A DNA stretch of 64,000 nucleotides, from the NCBI RefSeq assembly GCF_004321985.1, contig NZ_SCQN01000020.1, positions 47,173 through 111,172 of the forward strand, given 5' to 3'. The notes beneath the pieces are model-generated. The model was given only the letters and a program-made list of their open reading frames with translations, was not told the DNA's origin and did no database searches. The translations under genes and the position numbers were made by a program. Shown here piece after piece: positions 41,194 through 49,974 of this stretch (positions within the stretch are counted from its first letter, which is position 1; each line of letters begins with the position of its first letter). The DNA is from Castellaniella sp. (GTDB taxonomy: Bacteria > Pseudomonadota > Gammaproteobacteria > Burkholderiales > Burkholderiaceae_B).

Positions 41194-42851
41194 GGCATCG
41201 TCCCTGTGGCAGCTGTTTCGGCTGCTTGTGCGGCATCCGGGTGTCGGCTGTCCTGGCCCAGCACGGCCTGTACGTAACGGCCAGGCTCGTTCAGGTAGTA
41301 TGCCGTGTCGTCCAGGTAGTCCAGCGCGGGCCCGGCCTGTACGGTCAACAGCCCGCAGGCCGACAGCAGGATCAGGATGGGCACGATCTCCCGGATTTTG
41401 AGCCTGGGAATCTGCAGGGTTTCCGGAATCCAGAACAGCCGCACACCGCATCGCCCCAGGGCCATCAGGCATGCCAGGCCGGACACCAGCATCGCGGTCA
41501 CCAGCAACCAGACGTTCAGGGTTGGCGCACCGTATTCCGCTGTGCGCAGGGCCGCCGACAGCAGGGAGAATTTGGCCACGAATCCGGACAGGGGCGGCAA
41601 GCCGATGATGAGTAGCGCACAGGCAAAAAAGCTCAGGCCCAGGAACGCCATGGTAGCCGGCAGCGGCTCACCGACCGTTTGCTCCGACAGGCTCTTGGCG
41701 TCTGTTTCCTCGGTTTCAAAGGCTTCCTGGGTAATGGCCAGCATATCTGCGCCGAATGGCTGGCTGCGCTCGGTAAGTTCCAGCAGCAGGAAGAGCGAAG
41801 CCAATGCGGCGACCGAACTGAGCAGGTAGTAGAGGGCTGGGCCAGTCAGCGTGACGCCCGGCATGCCCAGCGCCGCGAACAGGGTGCCCGACGAGGTGAT
41901 GACGGCATAGGCTGCGATGCGCCTGGCCTCCGTGCTGGCCAGCATCCCCAGCGTACCGAACGCCAGTGTGGCGATGCCGGCCGGGAACATCCAGGCTCCC
42001 CCGAAGGCCGCTGGCGCGCCCGCTGGCAGCAGCAGCGACCCGATGCGCAGCAGCGCGTAGATCCCGACCTTGGTCATGATGGCGAAGAGCGCACCGACCG
42101 GTGCGCACGCCTGGGAGTAGGCCGATGGCAGCCAGAAATTCAGGGGCCAGGCGGCGGCCTTGATCAGGAAGGCGATCCCCAGGATCGCGGCTGCGCTGTC
42201 GAAGAGCCGGCGATCAGCGCCATGGAGTACCTGCGCTCGCAGTGCCAGATCCGCGAAATTCAGGGTGCCGGTCAGCCCGTAGATCAGGGCGATGGCGATC
42301 AACAGCAGGAAGGACGCGATCAGGTTCACGCCAATGTAGTGCAGGGCGGCGGTGACGCGCTGCTTGCCCGACCCGTGCAGCATGAGCCCATAAGACGCGG
42401 TGAGCAGGATTTCGAAGAACACGAACAGGTTGAACAGATCACCCGCCAGAAAGGCTCCGTTCAGGCCCATGAGGATGAACTGGAACAGTGGATGAAAGTG
42501 GCTGCCTGCGTTGTCCCAGCGGGCCGTGGCGTAGATCCAGGTGCAGATCCCGAGCAGCGCCGTGAGCCCCAGCATCAGGGCGCTCAGCCGGTCCACCACC
42601 AGCACGATGCCGAAAGGCGCGGGCCAGTTTCCCAAGAGGTAGACGCCGATCCCGTCAGGCCATCCCGTGGGCAGCCATTCCAGCGTGGCAGCCAGCAGCA
42701 GGAGTGCGACGGCGCCCTGCAGGGCAAATGAAATAGCCGCCAGCCAGACCCGAATCGGGCGCTGCACGTCGCGGGTGAGCAGCATGGCGGCTGCCGCCAT
42801 CATGGGCACCAGCACGGGCAGAACGGGCAGTGGCTGCAGCCACAGGCTCAT
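41190..42851 (-). CDS. mrpD: Mrp-type Na+/H+ antiporter subunit D
   Basis: A 553-residue NuoN/MrpD-like proton-translocating subunit with about 14 helices. Lysine-containing helices (IAFLIKAAAWPLNFWLPSAY) and the ion-channel region SQACAPVGALFAIMTKVGIY match complex I antiporter-like subunits. A cytoplasmic loop (EAFETEETDAKSLSEQTVGE) is somewhat longer than usual. It is coupled by ATGA to subunits C and E. Confidence 0.94.
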   Translation of the reverse strand: MSLWLQPLPVLPVLVPMMAAAAMLLTRDVQRPIRVWLAAISFALQGAVALLLLAATLEWLPTGWPDGIGVYLLGNWPAPFGIVLVVDRLSALMLGLTALLGICTWIYATARWDNAGSHFHPLFQFILMGLNGAFLAGDLFNLFVFFEILLTASYGLMLHGSGKQRVTAALHYIGVNLIASFLLLIAIALIYGLTGTLNFADLALRAQVLHGADRRLFDSAAAILGIAFLIKAAAWPLNFWLPSAYSQACAPVGALFAIMTKVGIYALLRIGSLLLPAGAPAAFGGAWMFPAGIATLAFGTLGMLASTEARRIAAYAVITSSGTLFAALGMPGVTLTGPALYYLLSSVAALASLFLLLELTERSQPFGADMLAITQEAFETEETDAKSLSEQTVGEPLPATMAFLGLSFFACALLIIGLPPLSGFVAKFSLLSAALRTAEYGAPTLNVWLLVTAMLVSGLACLMALGRCGVRLFWIPETLQIPRLKIREIVPILILLSACGLLTVQAGPALDYLDDTAYYLNEPGRYVQAVLGQDSRHPDAAQAAETAATGTMP

Positions 42852-43189
42852 GGGCGCCGCTCCTCGCCGTCGACGTGGTCAGTGTCGCTCATGCCGCGCG
42901 CTGCCAGCAGCACGACCAGGAACAGCGCAGTCGTGGCAAAGCCGATGACGATGGCCGTGAGCACCAGCGCCTGGGGCAGCGGATCAGCGTAGCGTGCCGG
43001 GTCGGCCCAGTGCGGGTCGATCACGGGCGGCGCGTCCAGACGCAGCCGGCCCATGGCGAAGATGAAGAGGTTGACGGCGTAAGTCAGCAGCGTCAGCCCC
43101 ATGATGAACTGGAAGGTGCGCGGGCGCAGCAGCAGCCATACGCCCGAGCCCGCCAGGATGCCGATGGCCAGTGCGAGTATCCATTCCAT
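42848..43189 (-). CDS. mrpC: Mrp-type Na+/H+ antiporter subunit C
   Basis: A 113-residue NuoK-like subunit with three helices. LTYAVNLFIFAMGRL and PQALVLTAIVIGFATTALFL are the family blocks. It is two bases after the A/B gene and overlaps subunit D. Confidence 0.93.
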   Translation of the reverse strand: MEWILALAIGILAGSGVWLLLRPRTFQFIMGLTLLTYAVNLFIFAMGRLRLDAPPVIDPHWADPARYADPLPQALVLTAIVIGFATTALFLVVLLAARGMSDTDHVDGEERRP

Positions 43190-43191
43190 GG

Positions 43192-46101
43192 TCAGGTCTC
43201 CCGCAACGTCGCCGGGGCAACGGGTTCAGTGAGCTTGCGATAGAACCGCAGCGACTGGTGGGCGAGCGCGACGAGCATCAGCATGGTGGCACCCACCACC
43301 AGCATGTAGACACCGATGTCGAAGAACAGCACGCTGGACAAGTGGAGGGTACCCAGAAGCGGCAGCGTGACGTCCAGGCTGTAGGCCGAGAGCAGTGGCC
43401 GCCCGAACCACCAGGCCGACAGCGCCGTCGTGCCGGCGACCAGCAGGCCCGAGGCCATCCAGGCCTGGGGACGGATGAGTGGACGGGCTTCGACCCACAG
43501 GATGCCGCCCACCAGGTATTGCAGGATGATGCCGGTGGCCATGACCAGGCCGCCGACGAAGCCGCCGCCCGGCTGGTTGTGACCGCGCAGCAGGAAGTAC
43601 AGCGAGATCAGCGTGGAGATCGGCAGCAGCAGCCGCACCAGCACTGCCGGGATGCGCATCAGGCCGTCGGGCAGCGGCGCCTGTGGATCGGGCTCCACGA
43701 AGACGGGGGACTCCGTTGGCCGGCTGCGGCGTTGCAGCGGAACCGTGATGGTTCCGGCCGGTGGCCTGAAGCGCCGCAGCAGGGCGTAGACGCTGAGCGC
43801 CACGATGGCGAGCACGGTGATTTCGCCGAATGTGTCAAAGGCGCGAAAATCGACCAGAATGACGTTCACCACGTTGGCACCGCCGCCCAGTGGCCAGGCC
43901 TGTTCCACGAAGAAGGCGGATATGCTGGGGAGGCCGGTGGGCCGAACCATCATAGCATAAGCCAGTGCCGCCAGCCCGGCACCCGTGGCGATGGCGACTG
44001 TCAGGTCGCGCATGCGGCGCCAGCGGATGCGGCCCGAGGCGGGCTGGGGGAACTCGTCGATGCGCGCAGGCAGCCAGCGCAGCCCTAGGAGCAGCAGGAT
44101 GGTGGTGACGACCTCGACCGAGAGCTGAGTCAGGGCCAGATCGGGGGCCGAGAGCCACGCAAAGGTCACGCACGTGATGAGGCCTGCGGCCCCCGCCAGC
44201 ATGAGTGAGGCCAGCCGGTGATATTTGGCCAGACGCGCGGAGGCGATTGCGCAGGCACCGCCGGCCAGCCACATGAGGCCGAACGATTCCACGGCATTGG
44301 ACTGCTGTTGGCCTTGCGTCCACCAGCCTCCCGCCAGCAGCGGCAGCGCGGCGACGGTCGCCGTGCACAGGACCAGCAGCAGGACCTGGGGCTGCAGCCG
44401 ATGCGTCTGCAGCCTGGCAAGCAGCCAGGCGCTGCCGGCGTCCACGGCTTCCAGACTCGCTTCGAAGCTTTTGCGGCCGTCGAGCCGGTAGATGATCGGT
44501 ACCTGGCCAGGCGCCCGCTGGTCGCGGCTGCGCAGCAGCCGGTACAGCACGATCCCGGCCAGCATCGCGATGAAGCTCATGAGCAGCGGCAGATTCAGGC
44601 CATGCCAGGGTTGCAGATCGTAGGCGGGGACGCGGTTTCCGAGCAGTCCGTGCATGACCATGGCGAGAACCGGGCCCAGCGTGAGCGACGGCAGCATGCC
44701 CACGGCCAGACAGATCAGGACGAGGATCGCGCAGGGAATCAGCATCATGCGTGGGGGGTCGTGCGGGACGCGGGGCAAGTCGGTGGCGACCGGGCCAAAG
44801 AACACTTGCAGAATGAGGCGCAGGGAGTAGGCCACGCTGAAGGCGCTGGCGATGACAGCCAGAGTCGGCAGTCCCCAGCGGCTGGCCCAGTGCCCGGTGA
44901 CGAAGACGGTTTCGGCGAAGAACATTTCCTTGGAAATGAAGCCATTCAGCAGTGGGACGCCGGCCATGGCCGCTGCCGAGACGGCCGCCAGCACCGCCGT
45001 CAGGGGCATGCTCGCGCGCAACCCCGACAAGCGCACCAGGTCCCGTGTCCCGGTCTCGTGATCGACGATGCCCGCCGCCATGAACAGCGATGCCTTGAAG
45101 GTGGCGTGGTTGATGATGTGGAAGACGGCAGCCACCAGCGCCAAGCGGCTGTTCATGCCCAGCAGCAGCGTAATCAGCCCCAGGTGGCTGATGGTGGAAT
45201 AGGCGAGGACGCTTTTGATGTCGCGCTGGAAGGTCGCTGCGTACGCCCCCAGCAGTAGCGAGCACAGCCCCGCTCCGCCGATGATCCAGGTCCACCAGTC
45301 GGTACCCGAGAAGATGGGCCAGAATCGTGCCAGCAGGAAAACGCCTGCCTTGACCATGGTCGCCGAATGCAGGTAGGCCGAGACGGGTGTGGGCGCCGCC
45401 ATGGCGTTGGGCAGCCAGAAATGGAAGGGGAACTGGGCGCTTTTGGTGAGCGCTCCGATGGCGAGCAGCACTACCAGGATCGGATACCAGCGGTGGTTGC
45501 GAATGGCGGGGGCAGCCGCCAGCACCGCATCCAGGTCATAGCTGCCCACGATATGGCCGATGATCAGCATGCTGGCCAGCAGGCAGAATCCACCCGCGCC
45601 AGTGACCAGCAGCGCCATGCGGGCGCCGCGCCGTGCGTCCATACGATGATGCCAGTAGCCGATCAGCATGAAGGACGAAAGGCTGGTGAGTTCCCAGAAC
45701 ACCACGAGCTGAATCAGGTTACCCGCGAGCACTACGCCCAGCATGGCGCCCATGAAAGCCTGCAGGAACGCAAAAAACCGGGGGGCGGGGTCCTGCTCCG
45801 AGAGATAGTAATGAGCGTACAGCGCGATGAGCGCCCCCATGGCCGTGATGATGACCGCAAACAGCCAGGCGTAGCCGTCCATGCGTAGCGTGAGTTCCAC
45901 GCCTTGAGAGGGAATCCATGGCAGCGTCAGCTTCACCACGCCGTCGCGCACGACGGCTGGTGTCAGGGTCGCCGTGAGCGTCAGGCTGATCAGTGCGCTG
46001 AGCCCTGCCGTCCAGGCTCCCGCTCGCCGGGCGTGCGTCGGCAGCAGCGCTGCAAACAGGCTGCCGGCGAAAGGGATGGCGAGGACCAGGGTGAGGAGCA
46101 T
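43192..46101 (-). CDS. mrpA: Mrp-type Na+/H+ antiporter fused subunit A/B
   Basis: A 969-residue protein combining the NuoL-like A subunit with the B subunit. The N-terminal two-thirds hold the antiporter helices, with [36 protein letters not shown] and later MnhA-specific blocks such as [20 protein letters not shown]. The last 150 residues ([32 protein letters not shown]) are the MnhB domain. Fused A/B subunits are the PhaAB form found in many proteobacteria. This is the first gene of the operon, and the complex exchanges Na+ or K+ for H+ to support pH and salt tolerance. Confidence 0.95.
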   Translation of the reverse strand: MLLTLVLAIPFAGSLFAALLPTHARRAGAWTAGLSALISLTLTATLTPAVVRDGVVKLTLPWIPSQGVELTLRMDGYAWLFAVIITAMGALIALYAHYYLSEQDPAPRFFAFLQAFMGAMLGVVLAGNLIQLVVFWELTSLSSFMLIGYWHHRMDARRGARMALLVTGAGGFCLLASMLIIGHIVGSYDLDAVLAAAPAIRNHRWYPILVVLLAIGALTKSAQFPFHFWLPNAMAAPTPVSAYLHSATMVKAGVFLLARFWPIFSGTDWWTWIIGGAGLCSLLLGAYAATFQRDIKSVLAYSTISHLGLITLLLGMNSRLALVAAVFHIINHATFKASLFMAAGIVDHETGTRDLVRLSGLRASMPLTAVLAAVSAAAMAGVPLLNGFISKEMFFAETVFVTGHWASRWGLPTLAVIASAFSVAYSLRLILQVFFGPVATDLPRVPHDPPRMMLIPCAILVLICLAVGMLPSLTLGPVLAMVMHGLLGNRVPAYDLQPWHGLNLPLLMSFIAMLAGIVLYRLLRSRDQRAPGQVPIIYRLDGRKSFEASLEAVDAGSAWLLARLQTHRLQPQVLLLVLCTATVAALPLLAGGWWTQGQQQSNAVESFGLMWLAGGACAIASARLAKYHRLASLMLAGAAGLITCVTFAWLSAPDLALTQLSVEVVTTILLLLGLRWLPARIDEFPQPASGRIRWRRMRDLTVAIATGAGLAALAYAMMVRPTGLPSISAFFVEQAWPLGGGANVVNVILVDFRAFDTFGEITVLAIVALSVYALLRRFRPPAGTITVPLQRRSRPTESPVFVEPDPQAPLPDGLMRIPAVLVRLLLPISTLISLYFLLRGHNQPGGGFVGGLVMATGIILQYLVGGILWVEARPLIRPQAWMASGLLVAGTTALSAWWFGRPLLSAYSLDVTLPLLGTLHLSSVLFFDIGVYMLVVGATMLMLVALAHQSLRFYRKLTEPVAPATLRET

Positions 46102-46165
46102 TCGGAGGAGGCCAGGGACCGGCGGTTTCGCGTCCTATGATACGCGATGAAACCGGGTGCCTTCG

Positions 46166-46191
46166 TGCGTTTCCAGCCTGCGTTTCCAGCC
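46166..46191 (+). repeat. Tandem duplication of 13 bp
   Basis: TGCGTTTCCAGCC occurs twice head to tail in the spacer between the antiporter operon start and the 46256-47620 gene. The intergenic stretch of 154 bp otherwise shows no recognisable site, although it must contain the antiporter promoter. Confidence 0.7.
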
Positions 46192-46255
46192 TGTGTTGCC
46201 GGCATACGATGAATGTGTGCGGTGCCGACGCAGCGGCCGGGACGACCAAAGGGCT

Positions 46256-47620
46256 CTATTCGATGGTTGCGTCCAAACGGTCGGCCGCGTGTGCCGTGAC
46301 CAGCGCCGCCAGCGTCCGGGTCGCGCTGCGGTAGCGCCACAGGGCCGCAGCGAGGTTCCAGGACAGGCCGGCCGCCGACAGCAACAGCAAGGGGCCTGCC
46401 GCATATCCGGCAGCCGTTCCGCCCAGCGCTGCGATCGTCCAGCTCAGGATCACGACAACGTGGGCCACCCACTGGGCCCGCGCACGGCCAGCGGGGATGT
46501 ATTGAACCATCTTGGGCAGGCGCTTCAGGCAGGCCCGGATCCGGGCGGGATCGGATCCCGGAATCTCAAGAGCTTCCTGGGCGTGCTTCCACAGCAGGAA
46601 CGGGACGATCTTGTAGAGCATTCCCTGGATCGCCGACCCGAAGACGCCCACGATCATCAGGGTCCCCAGCGCCAGTTCCGGCTGGGTCGCCCGTCCTGGG
46701 CTGAACCGCAGCCAGAGAGCCGTACAGGCCAGCAGGCTGGCCATGGCGGCATACCAGTACAGCGTTGTTGCCTCGGGTGCTGGACGCTTGCGGGTCCACA
46801 GGCGATGCAGCGTCACACCAGCCCAGACGGCATAGCCGCCGGCGAGCAGCAGTTCGGCAAGTCTGGGCGGCACGGATGCGTGGCCGCTCATGACGCTGAA
46901 CGCCGTCCACGCGATCAGCAGCAGCGGAATGGCCAGCGGGAGCCAGCGGACCAGGTGTCGGGGATAGAGCTCCGTGGCCTGGAAAATCGGCAGCAGCTGG
47001 AACGACATGCCCATGAGCAGCAGGCCGGCCCAGCCCAGCAGGCCCCATAGCGCGTGGCTGTCCACCCAGTCGGCTGGTGGGCGGCCGGCGCTCAGCGAAC
47101 CGGCCAGCGCGAGGCCGATGATGGCGGTGGCGGCGAGCGCGGCGAGCGACCCGCGGACGGCCACCAGAATTTCGCGGGCCCCTGCATAGACCTGGGTCCG
47201 GTAGTGCCAGAGTGATGCCGCCATGGCCAGGAGGTAGGTGGCGAACGCCAGAGTCAGCAGCAGAGTGGCCGTGCGCCAGGCGGCGGGCCACCACCACAGA
47301 AAGCCCGCTACCAGGAACAGCGTCCCCGTGGTCAGCGTCGCATGCACGAAGCTGGAGACGCCACGGGCGCGCAATGTGGGAACGTTGCACGCGACAGCCA
47401 GGATCTGCATCAGGGCTCCCAACATGGCGCTGGTCAGGATGCCCAGGGTCCAAAGATGAGTCAGCGCCAGCGTCACCGGGCTCCAGCGGCTCGCGAAGGC
47501 CTGCGGGCCAGCCCAGGTGGCCAGCGCTCCGGCCAGCAGTGCGAAGATCGGCACGTTCAGGAGCAGCGGCAGTGGTACGGCCAGTGCGGGCGTCTTGTCG
47601 AAATCCAGTGCGCGTTGCAT
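46256..47620 (-). CDS. 12-TM membrane protein, NnrS / heme-copper-oxidase-like
   Basis: A 454-residue integral membrane protein with about 12 helices. Helix motifs ALTHLWTLGILTSAMLGALM and SFVHATLTTGTLFL carry histidines, and LLLMGMSFQLLPIFQATELY occurs mid-protein. This pattern is seen in NnrS-like proteins and in cytochrome oxidase subunit I-like membrane proteins associated with denitrification genes. It is six bases after a DUF2249 gene and in an apparent operon with a VOC protein. A role in nitrogen oxide or respiratory stress is inferred from family and partners; heme binding is unproven. Confidence 0.7.
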   Translation of the reverse strand: MQRALDFDKTPALAVPLPLLLNVPIFALLAGALATWAGPQAFASRWSPVTLALTHLWTLGILTSAMLGALMQILAVACNVPTLRARGVSSFVHATLTTGTLFLVAGFLWWWPAAWRTATLLLTLAFATYLLAMAASLWHYRTQVYAGAREILVAVRGSLAALAATAIIGLALAGSLSAGRPPADWVDSHALWGLLGWAGLLLMGMSFQLLPIFQATELYPRHLVRWLPLAIPLLLIAWTAFSVMSGHASVPPRLAELLLAGGYAVWAGVTLHRLWTRKRPAPEATTLYWYAAMASLLACTALWLRFSPGRATQPELALGTLMIVGVFGSAIQGMLYKIVPFLLWKHAQEALEIPGSDPARIRACLKRLPKMVQYIPAGRARAQWVAHVVVILSWTIAALGGTAAGYAAGPLLLLSAAGLSWNLAAALWRYRSATRTLAALVTAHAADRLDATIE

Positions 47621-47626
47621 GGCGGG

Positions 47627-47869
47627 TCAGTCGCGCCAGATGGTCACGCGGTAATGGGGTGGTTCGAACACGCAGTCATGCTGGAAGCCGGCGCGCGCGA
47701 GCAGTGGGTAGAGGGGGTGTGGTTCGCGATCCACCAGGAGTTGCAGGCGCTGCGCCGCGTGCAGCTCGTCCAGCGCCTGCAGGCATTGCTCCAGCGGCTC
47801 GGGGGCAGGCAGGCCCCGCACGTCCAGCGTGCGGTCCGCCGGTGCCGTGGGGCCGCTGCAGCCGGTCAT
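47627..47869 (-). CDS. DUF2249 protein (short)
   Basis: An 80-residue cytoplasmic protein whose core, [20 protein letters not shown] followed by [19 protein letters not shown], matches the DUF2249/TusA-like fold. DUF2249 proteins are frequent neighbours of nitrite and nitric oxide reductase genes. One Cys (Cys4) is near the N-terminus and another in the helix. The start overlaps the VOC stop (ATGA), and the next gene follows by six bases, so it is the middle member of a three-gene operon. Confidence 0.75.
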   Translation of the reverse strand: MTGCSGPTAPADRTLDVRGLPAPEPLEQCLQALDELHAAQRLQLLVDREPHPLYPLLARAGFQHDCVFEPPHYRVTIWRD

Positions 47870-48291
47870 TTCGCGAAAAGCTGGCTCATGTCCTTGAAGG
47901 CCTTGAATTCCAGCGCATTGCCGCAGGGATCATACAGGAACATGGTGGCCTGTTCGCCGACCTGGCCCTTGAAACGGACATAGGGCTCGATCACGAATTT
48001 CGTGCCGCGCGCCTTCAGCCGTTCGGCCAGCGCTTCCCATTCACCCCAGTGCAGCACCACGCCGAAGTGCGGTACCGGCACGTCGTGGCCATCCACTGCG
48101 TTGGTATGCGCGTGTTCTTGCGAAGGTGTGCGCGGGTGTTCATGGATCACGAGCTGGTGGCCAAAGAAGTCGAAATCCACCCAATGCGTGTCCGAGCGGC
48201 CCTCAGACAGGCCAAAGACGTCACCGTAGAAATGACGGGCGGCGGGAAGATCATAGACGGGGATGGCCAGGTGAAATGGCGACAAGCTCAT
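47866..48291 (-). CDS. VOC-family (glyoxalase/dioxygenase fold) protein
   Basis: A 141-residue protein with two beta-alpha-beta-beta-beta modules. Probable metal ligands are His8 ([11 protein letters not shown]), His-containing [11 protein letters not shown] in the middle and a C-terminal Glu ([12 protein letters not shown]). It could be a lyase, dioxygenase or resistance protein; VOC folds are too diverse to assign a reaction. It is the first gene of the VOC-DUF2249-NnrS-like operon, 60 bp after another DUF2249 gene. Confidence 0.85.
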   Translation of the reverse strand: MSLSPFHLAIPVYDLPAARHFYGDVFGLSEGRSDTHWVDFDFFGHQLVIHEHPRTPSQEHAHTNAVDGHDVPVPHFGVVLHWGEWEALAERLKARGTKFVIEPYVRFKGQVGEQATMFLYDPCGNALEFKAFKDMSQLFAK

Positions 48292-48351
48292 GAGGGGCTC
48301 CGAGGCAAATGGGTTGGAACCCCTATGGTAGTTGAAAATGCGTCGCTCACG

Positions 48352-48612
48352 TTACGGGACGATGTGGAAGTCGATCACGATCTCGCCAGGATTGCGAGCC
48401 AGGTATTCGAACTCGATGTTTTCGCCGAAGTGTTCCTTCAGTTGCTGCAGCAGCGGCAGCGGGTCGTGGTCATTGCAGAACCGCATGGTTTCGCCCGGTT
48501 GCAGCGCCGACAGAGCACCGAAAATTGCGGCGTGACGGAAACGTTTGGCAATCCCGCGGGCGTCGAGCGGGTAGGTGTTTTCAGCGAACATGGGGATAGC
48601 GTCAGAGGCCAC
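48352..48612 (-). CDS. DUF2249 protein (second copy)
   Basis: An 86-residue protein. PLDARGIAKRFRHAAIFGAL and FCNDHDPLPLLQQLKEHFG are classic DUF2249 signatures (R-H pair and NDHDPxPL). It differs strongly from the 47627 copy, so they are not recent duplicates. The GTG start at 48612 is preceded by AGGA; ATG 48591 is an alternative. A TATAAT hexamer on the minus strand (48648-48653), with only a weak -35, may be its promoter. A redox or nitrogen-oxide function is inferred from family context only. Confidence 0.8.
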   Translation of the reverse strand: MASDAIPMFAENTYPLDARGIAKRFRHAAIFGALSALQPGETMRFCNDHDPLPLLQQLKEHFGENIEFEYLARNPGEIVIDFHIVP

Positions 48613-48717
48613 GGTGCATCATCCTGGAGTAGTGAGAAGTGGCCACGATTATAGGGATCGCGGCCGCGCCAGATGGGGGGAACCCTACGCGCGATGGGGA
48701 TGTCCCCTGCCGGGCAC

Positions 48718-48909
48718 TCAGTCCGGCTTCGGGCCAGCGTCCGGATGGCGCAGGTCCCAGGCCCGGACCGCTTCCTGCCAGCGGCGCTTGTCCTCGGCGT
48801 AGGTGTCGAAGACGCAAGGCGTGCAGCCGTTGCCGCAGCATTCGTTCAGGTCGGGCTCCACCGGTTCGGCGGGGCGTGTGTCGTTTTCCGGGAAACGGGA
48901 ATCAGGCAT
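48718..48909 (-). CDS. Small cysteine protein, oxidoreductase-like domain
   Basis: A 63-residue protein whose core ECCGNGCTPCVFDTYAEDKR, followed by RWQEAVRAW, matches the short oxidoreductase-like domain (PF09791). Four cysteines (CC..C..C) may bind a metal or form disulfides. It is cytoplasmic, with no signal peptide. The gene starts 18 bp after the glutamine amidotransferase gene and is probably co-transcribed with it. The biochemical function is unknown. Confidence 0.75.
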   Translation of the reverse strand: MPDSRFPENDTRPAEPVEPDLNECCGNGCTPCVFDTYAEDKRRWQEAVRAWDLRHPDAGPKPD

Positions 48910-48927
48910 GGCGATCGGGAGTCTGGT

Positions 48928-49758
48928 TCAGGCGCAGGCCAGATTCTGCCAGTTGCTGAGCTGCACATCTTCCGTGATAGGAATGTGGCGGTGCATTCTG
49001 GGTTCACCGTCCGCGAACAACACCAGTTCGCCGGGTTTCAGCGGCGTCCAGGTTTCGTTGTCCGTGAGCGGCCGCGTGGTGATGACCGATACGCAGTCCC
49101 CGCGCACGTTGGTGCGGGCGAAATCCATGGTCATGTCCGCGTCGATCAGGTGAGCGGCGTGGAAGGGCCATGCCCGTGTGATGTAGTACAGGTTGGTCGA
49201 GCAGTGGGCGAGCAGGCAGCGGCCGTTGGACATCAGGAAATTGAATACACCGTACTGGTTCAGATCGGCGGTCATCTCGCCGATGGCCTCGAAAAGGGAT
49301 TCGTCGCGCGGCTCGGAGGCACCGAACCGTGCCCGCAAACCTTCCATGATGAAGCAGAACGCTCGTTCGCTGTCCGTCTGGCCGATGGGCAGGTAGTCGC
49401 CACGCAGGCTGGGTACGAACCCCTTCAGGTCGCCGTTGTGGGCGAAAAGCCAGTGCCGGCCCCAGTGCTCGCGCACGAAAGGGTGACAGTTTTCGAGTTC
49501 CAGCGCGCCCTGGGTGGCCTTGCGGATGTGGGCGATGACGTTGCGCGACTTGATTGGGTAGCGCTTGATGAGGTCTGCGACGGGCGACTGGCAGCAGGGC
49601 GCGTTGTCCAGGAAGCAGCGCGAGCCGCGATTTTCATAGAACGCGATACCGAAACCGTCGGCGTGGTGGTCAGTGTCGCCCCCGCGGGCGGCGAAGCCTG
49701 TGAAGGAGAACGTGATGTCCGTGGGCGTGGCGCAATTCATGCCCAGTAGCTGACACAT
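48928..49758 (-). CDS. Class II glutamine amidotransferase (YafJ-like)
   Basis: An Ntn-hydrolase of 276 residues. Met removal would expose the catalytic Cys2 in MCQLLGMNC. Glutamine-binding motifs are visible: SRNVIAHIRKATQG, then FAHNGDL and GQTDSERAFCF. The family hydrolyses glutamine to supply ammonia to a synthase, but the partner is not obvious here; stand-alone members resemble YafJ and DUG3. I placed the start at 49758, where the family's Cys2 follows; the longer frame to 49797 would bury the nucleophile. Confidence 0.88.
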   Translation of the reverse strand: MCQLLGMNCATPTDITFSFTGFAARGGDTDHHADGFGIAFYENRGSRCFLDNAPCCQSPVADLIKRYPIKSRNVIAHIRKATQGALELENCHPFVREHWGRHWLFAHNGDLKGFVPSLRGDYLPIGQTDSERAFCFIMEGLRARFGASEPRDESLFEAIGEMTADLNQYGVFNFLMSNGRCLLAHCSTNLYYITRAWPFHAAHLIDADMTMDFARTNVRGDCVSVITTRPLTDNETWTPLKPGELVLFADGEPRMHRHIPITEDVQLSNWQNLACA

Positions 49759-49974
49759 GGCGGGCTGGTCTGATCGTGGGAGGCGGGTGAAAACCACCCG
49801 AATGATAACTGCGGGAATTGTAGACCTGCCGCTAGGGGCATGAACAGATATAAGCTTATGGATGCGTCATGGCGGCAACACTTGGTGCGGAACCCTGTTG
49901 AAAATCGTGCCCGGTGACCCAATTTACGTTCCATCGGGGCGTACCGCCTCCACCCACATTCGGGAACACCCACC
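49759..49974. promoter_or_regulatory. Divergent promoter region amidotransferase / clpB
   Basis: A 216-bp spacer with the clpB heat-shock promoter candidate at 49898-49923 on the plus strand. A locally AT-rich stretch around 49845-49860 (AACAGATATAAGCTTATGG) is the only other notable sequence. No clear Shine-Dalgarno precedes either gene. Confidence 0.5.
49898..49923 (+). promoter_or_regulatory. Sigma-32-like heat-shock promoter of clpB
   Basis: TTGAAA at 49898-49903 and CCCAAT at 49918-49923 are separated by 14 bases, close to the sigma-32 consensus (CTTGAAA, 13-15 bases, CCCCATNT). It ends 51 bp before the clpB ATG. Confidence 0.6.

Noticed and set aside
43835..45295. Minus-strand 486-codon frame inside the antiporter A/B gene
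   Set aside because: It is an alternative frame within a strong 969-residue antiporter protein, and is His/Arg-rich and domain-free.
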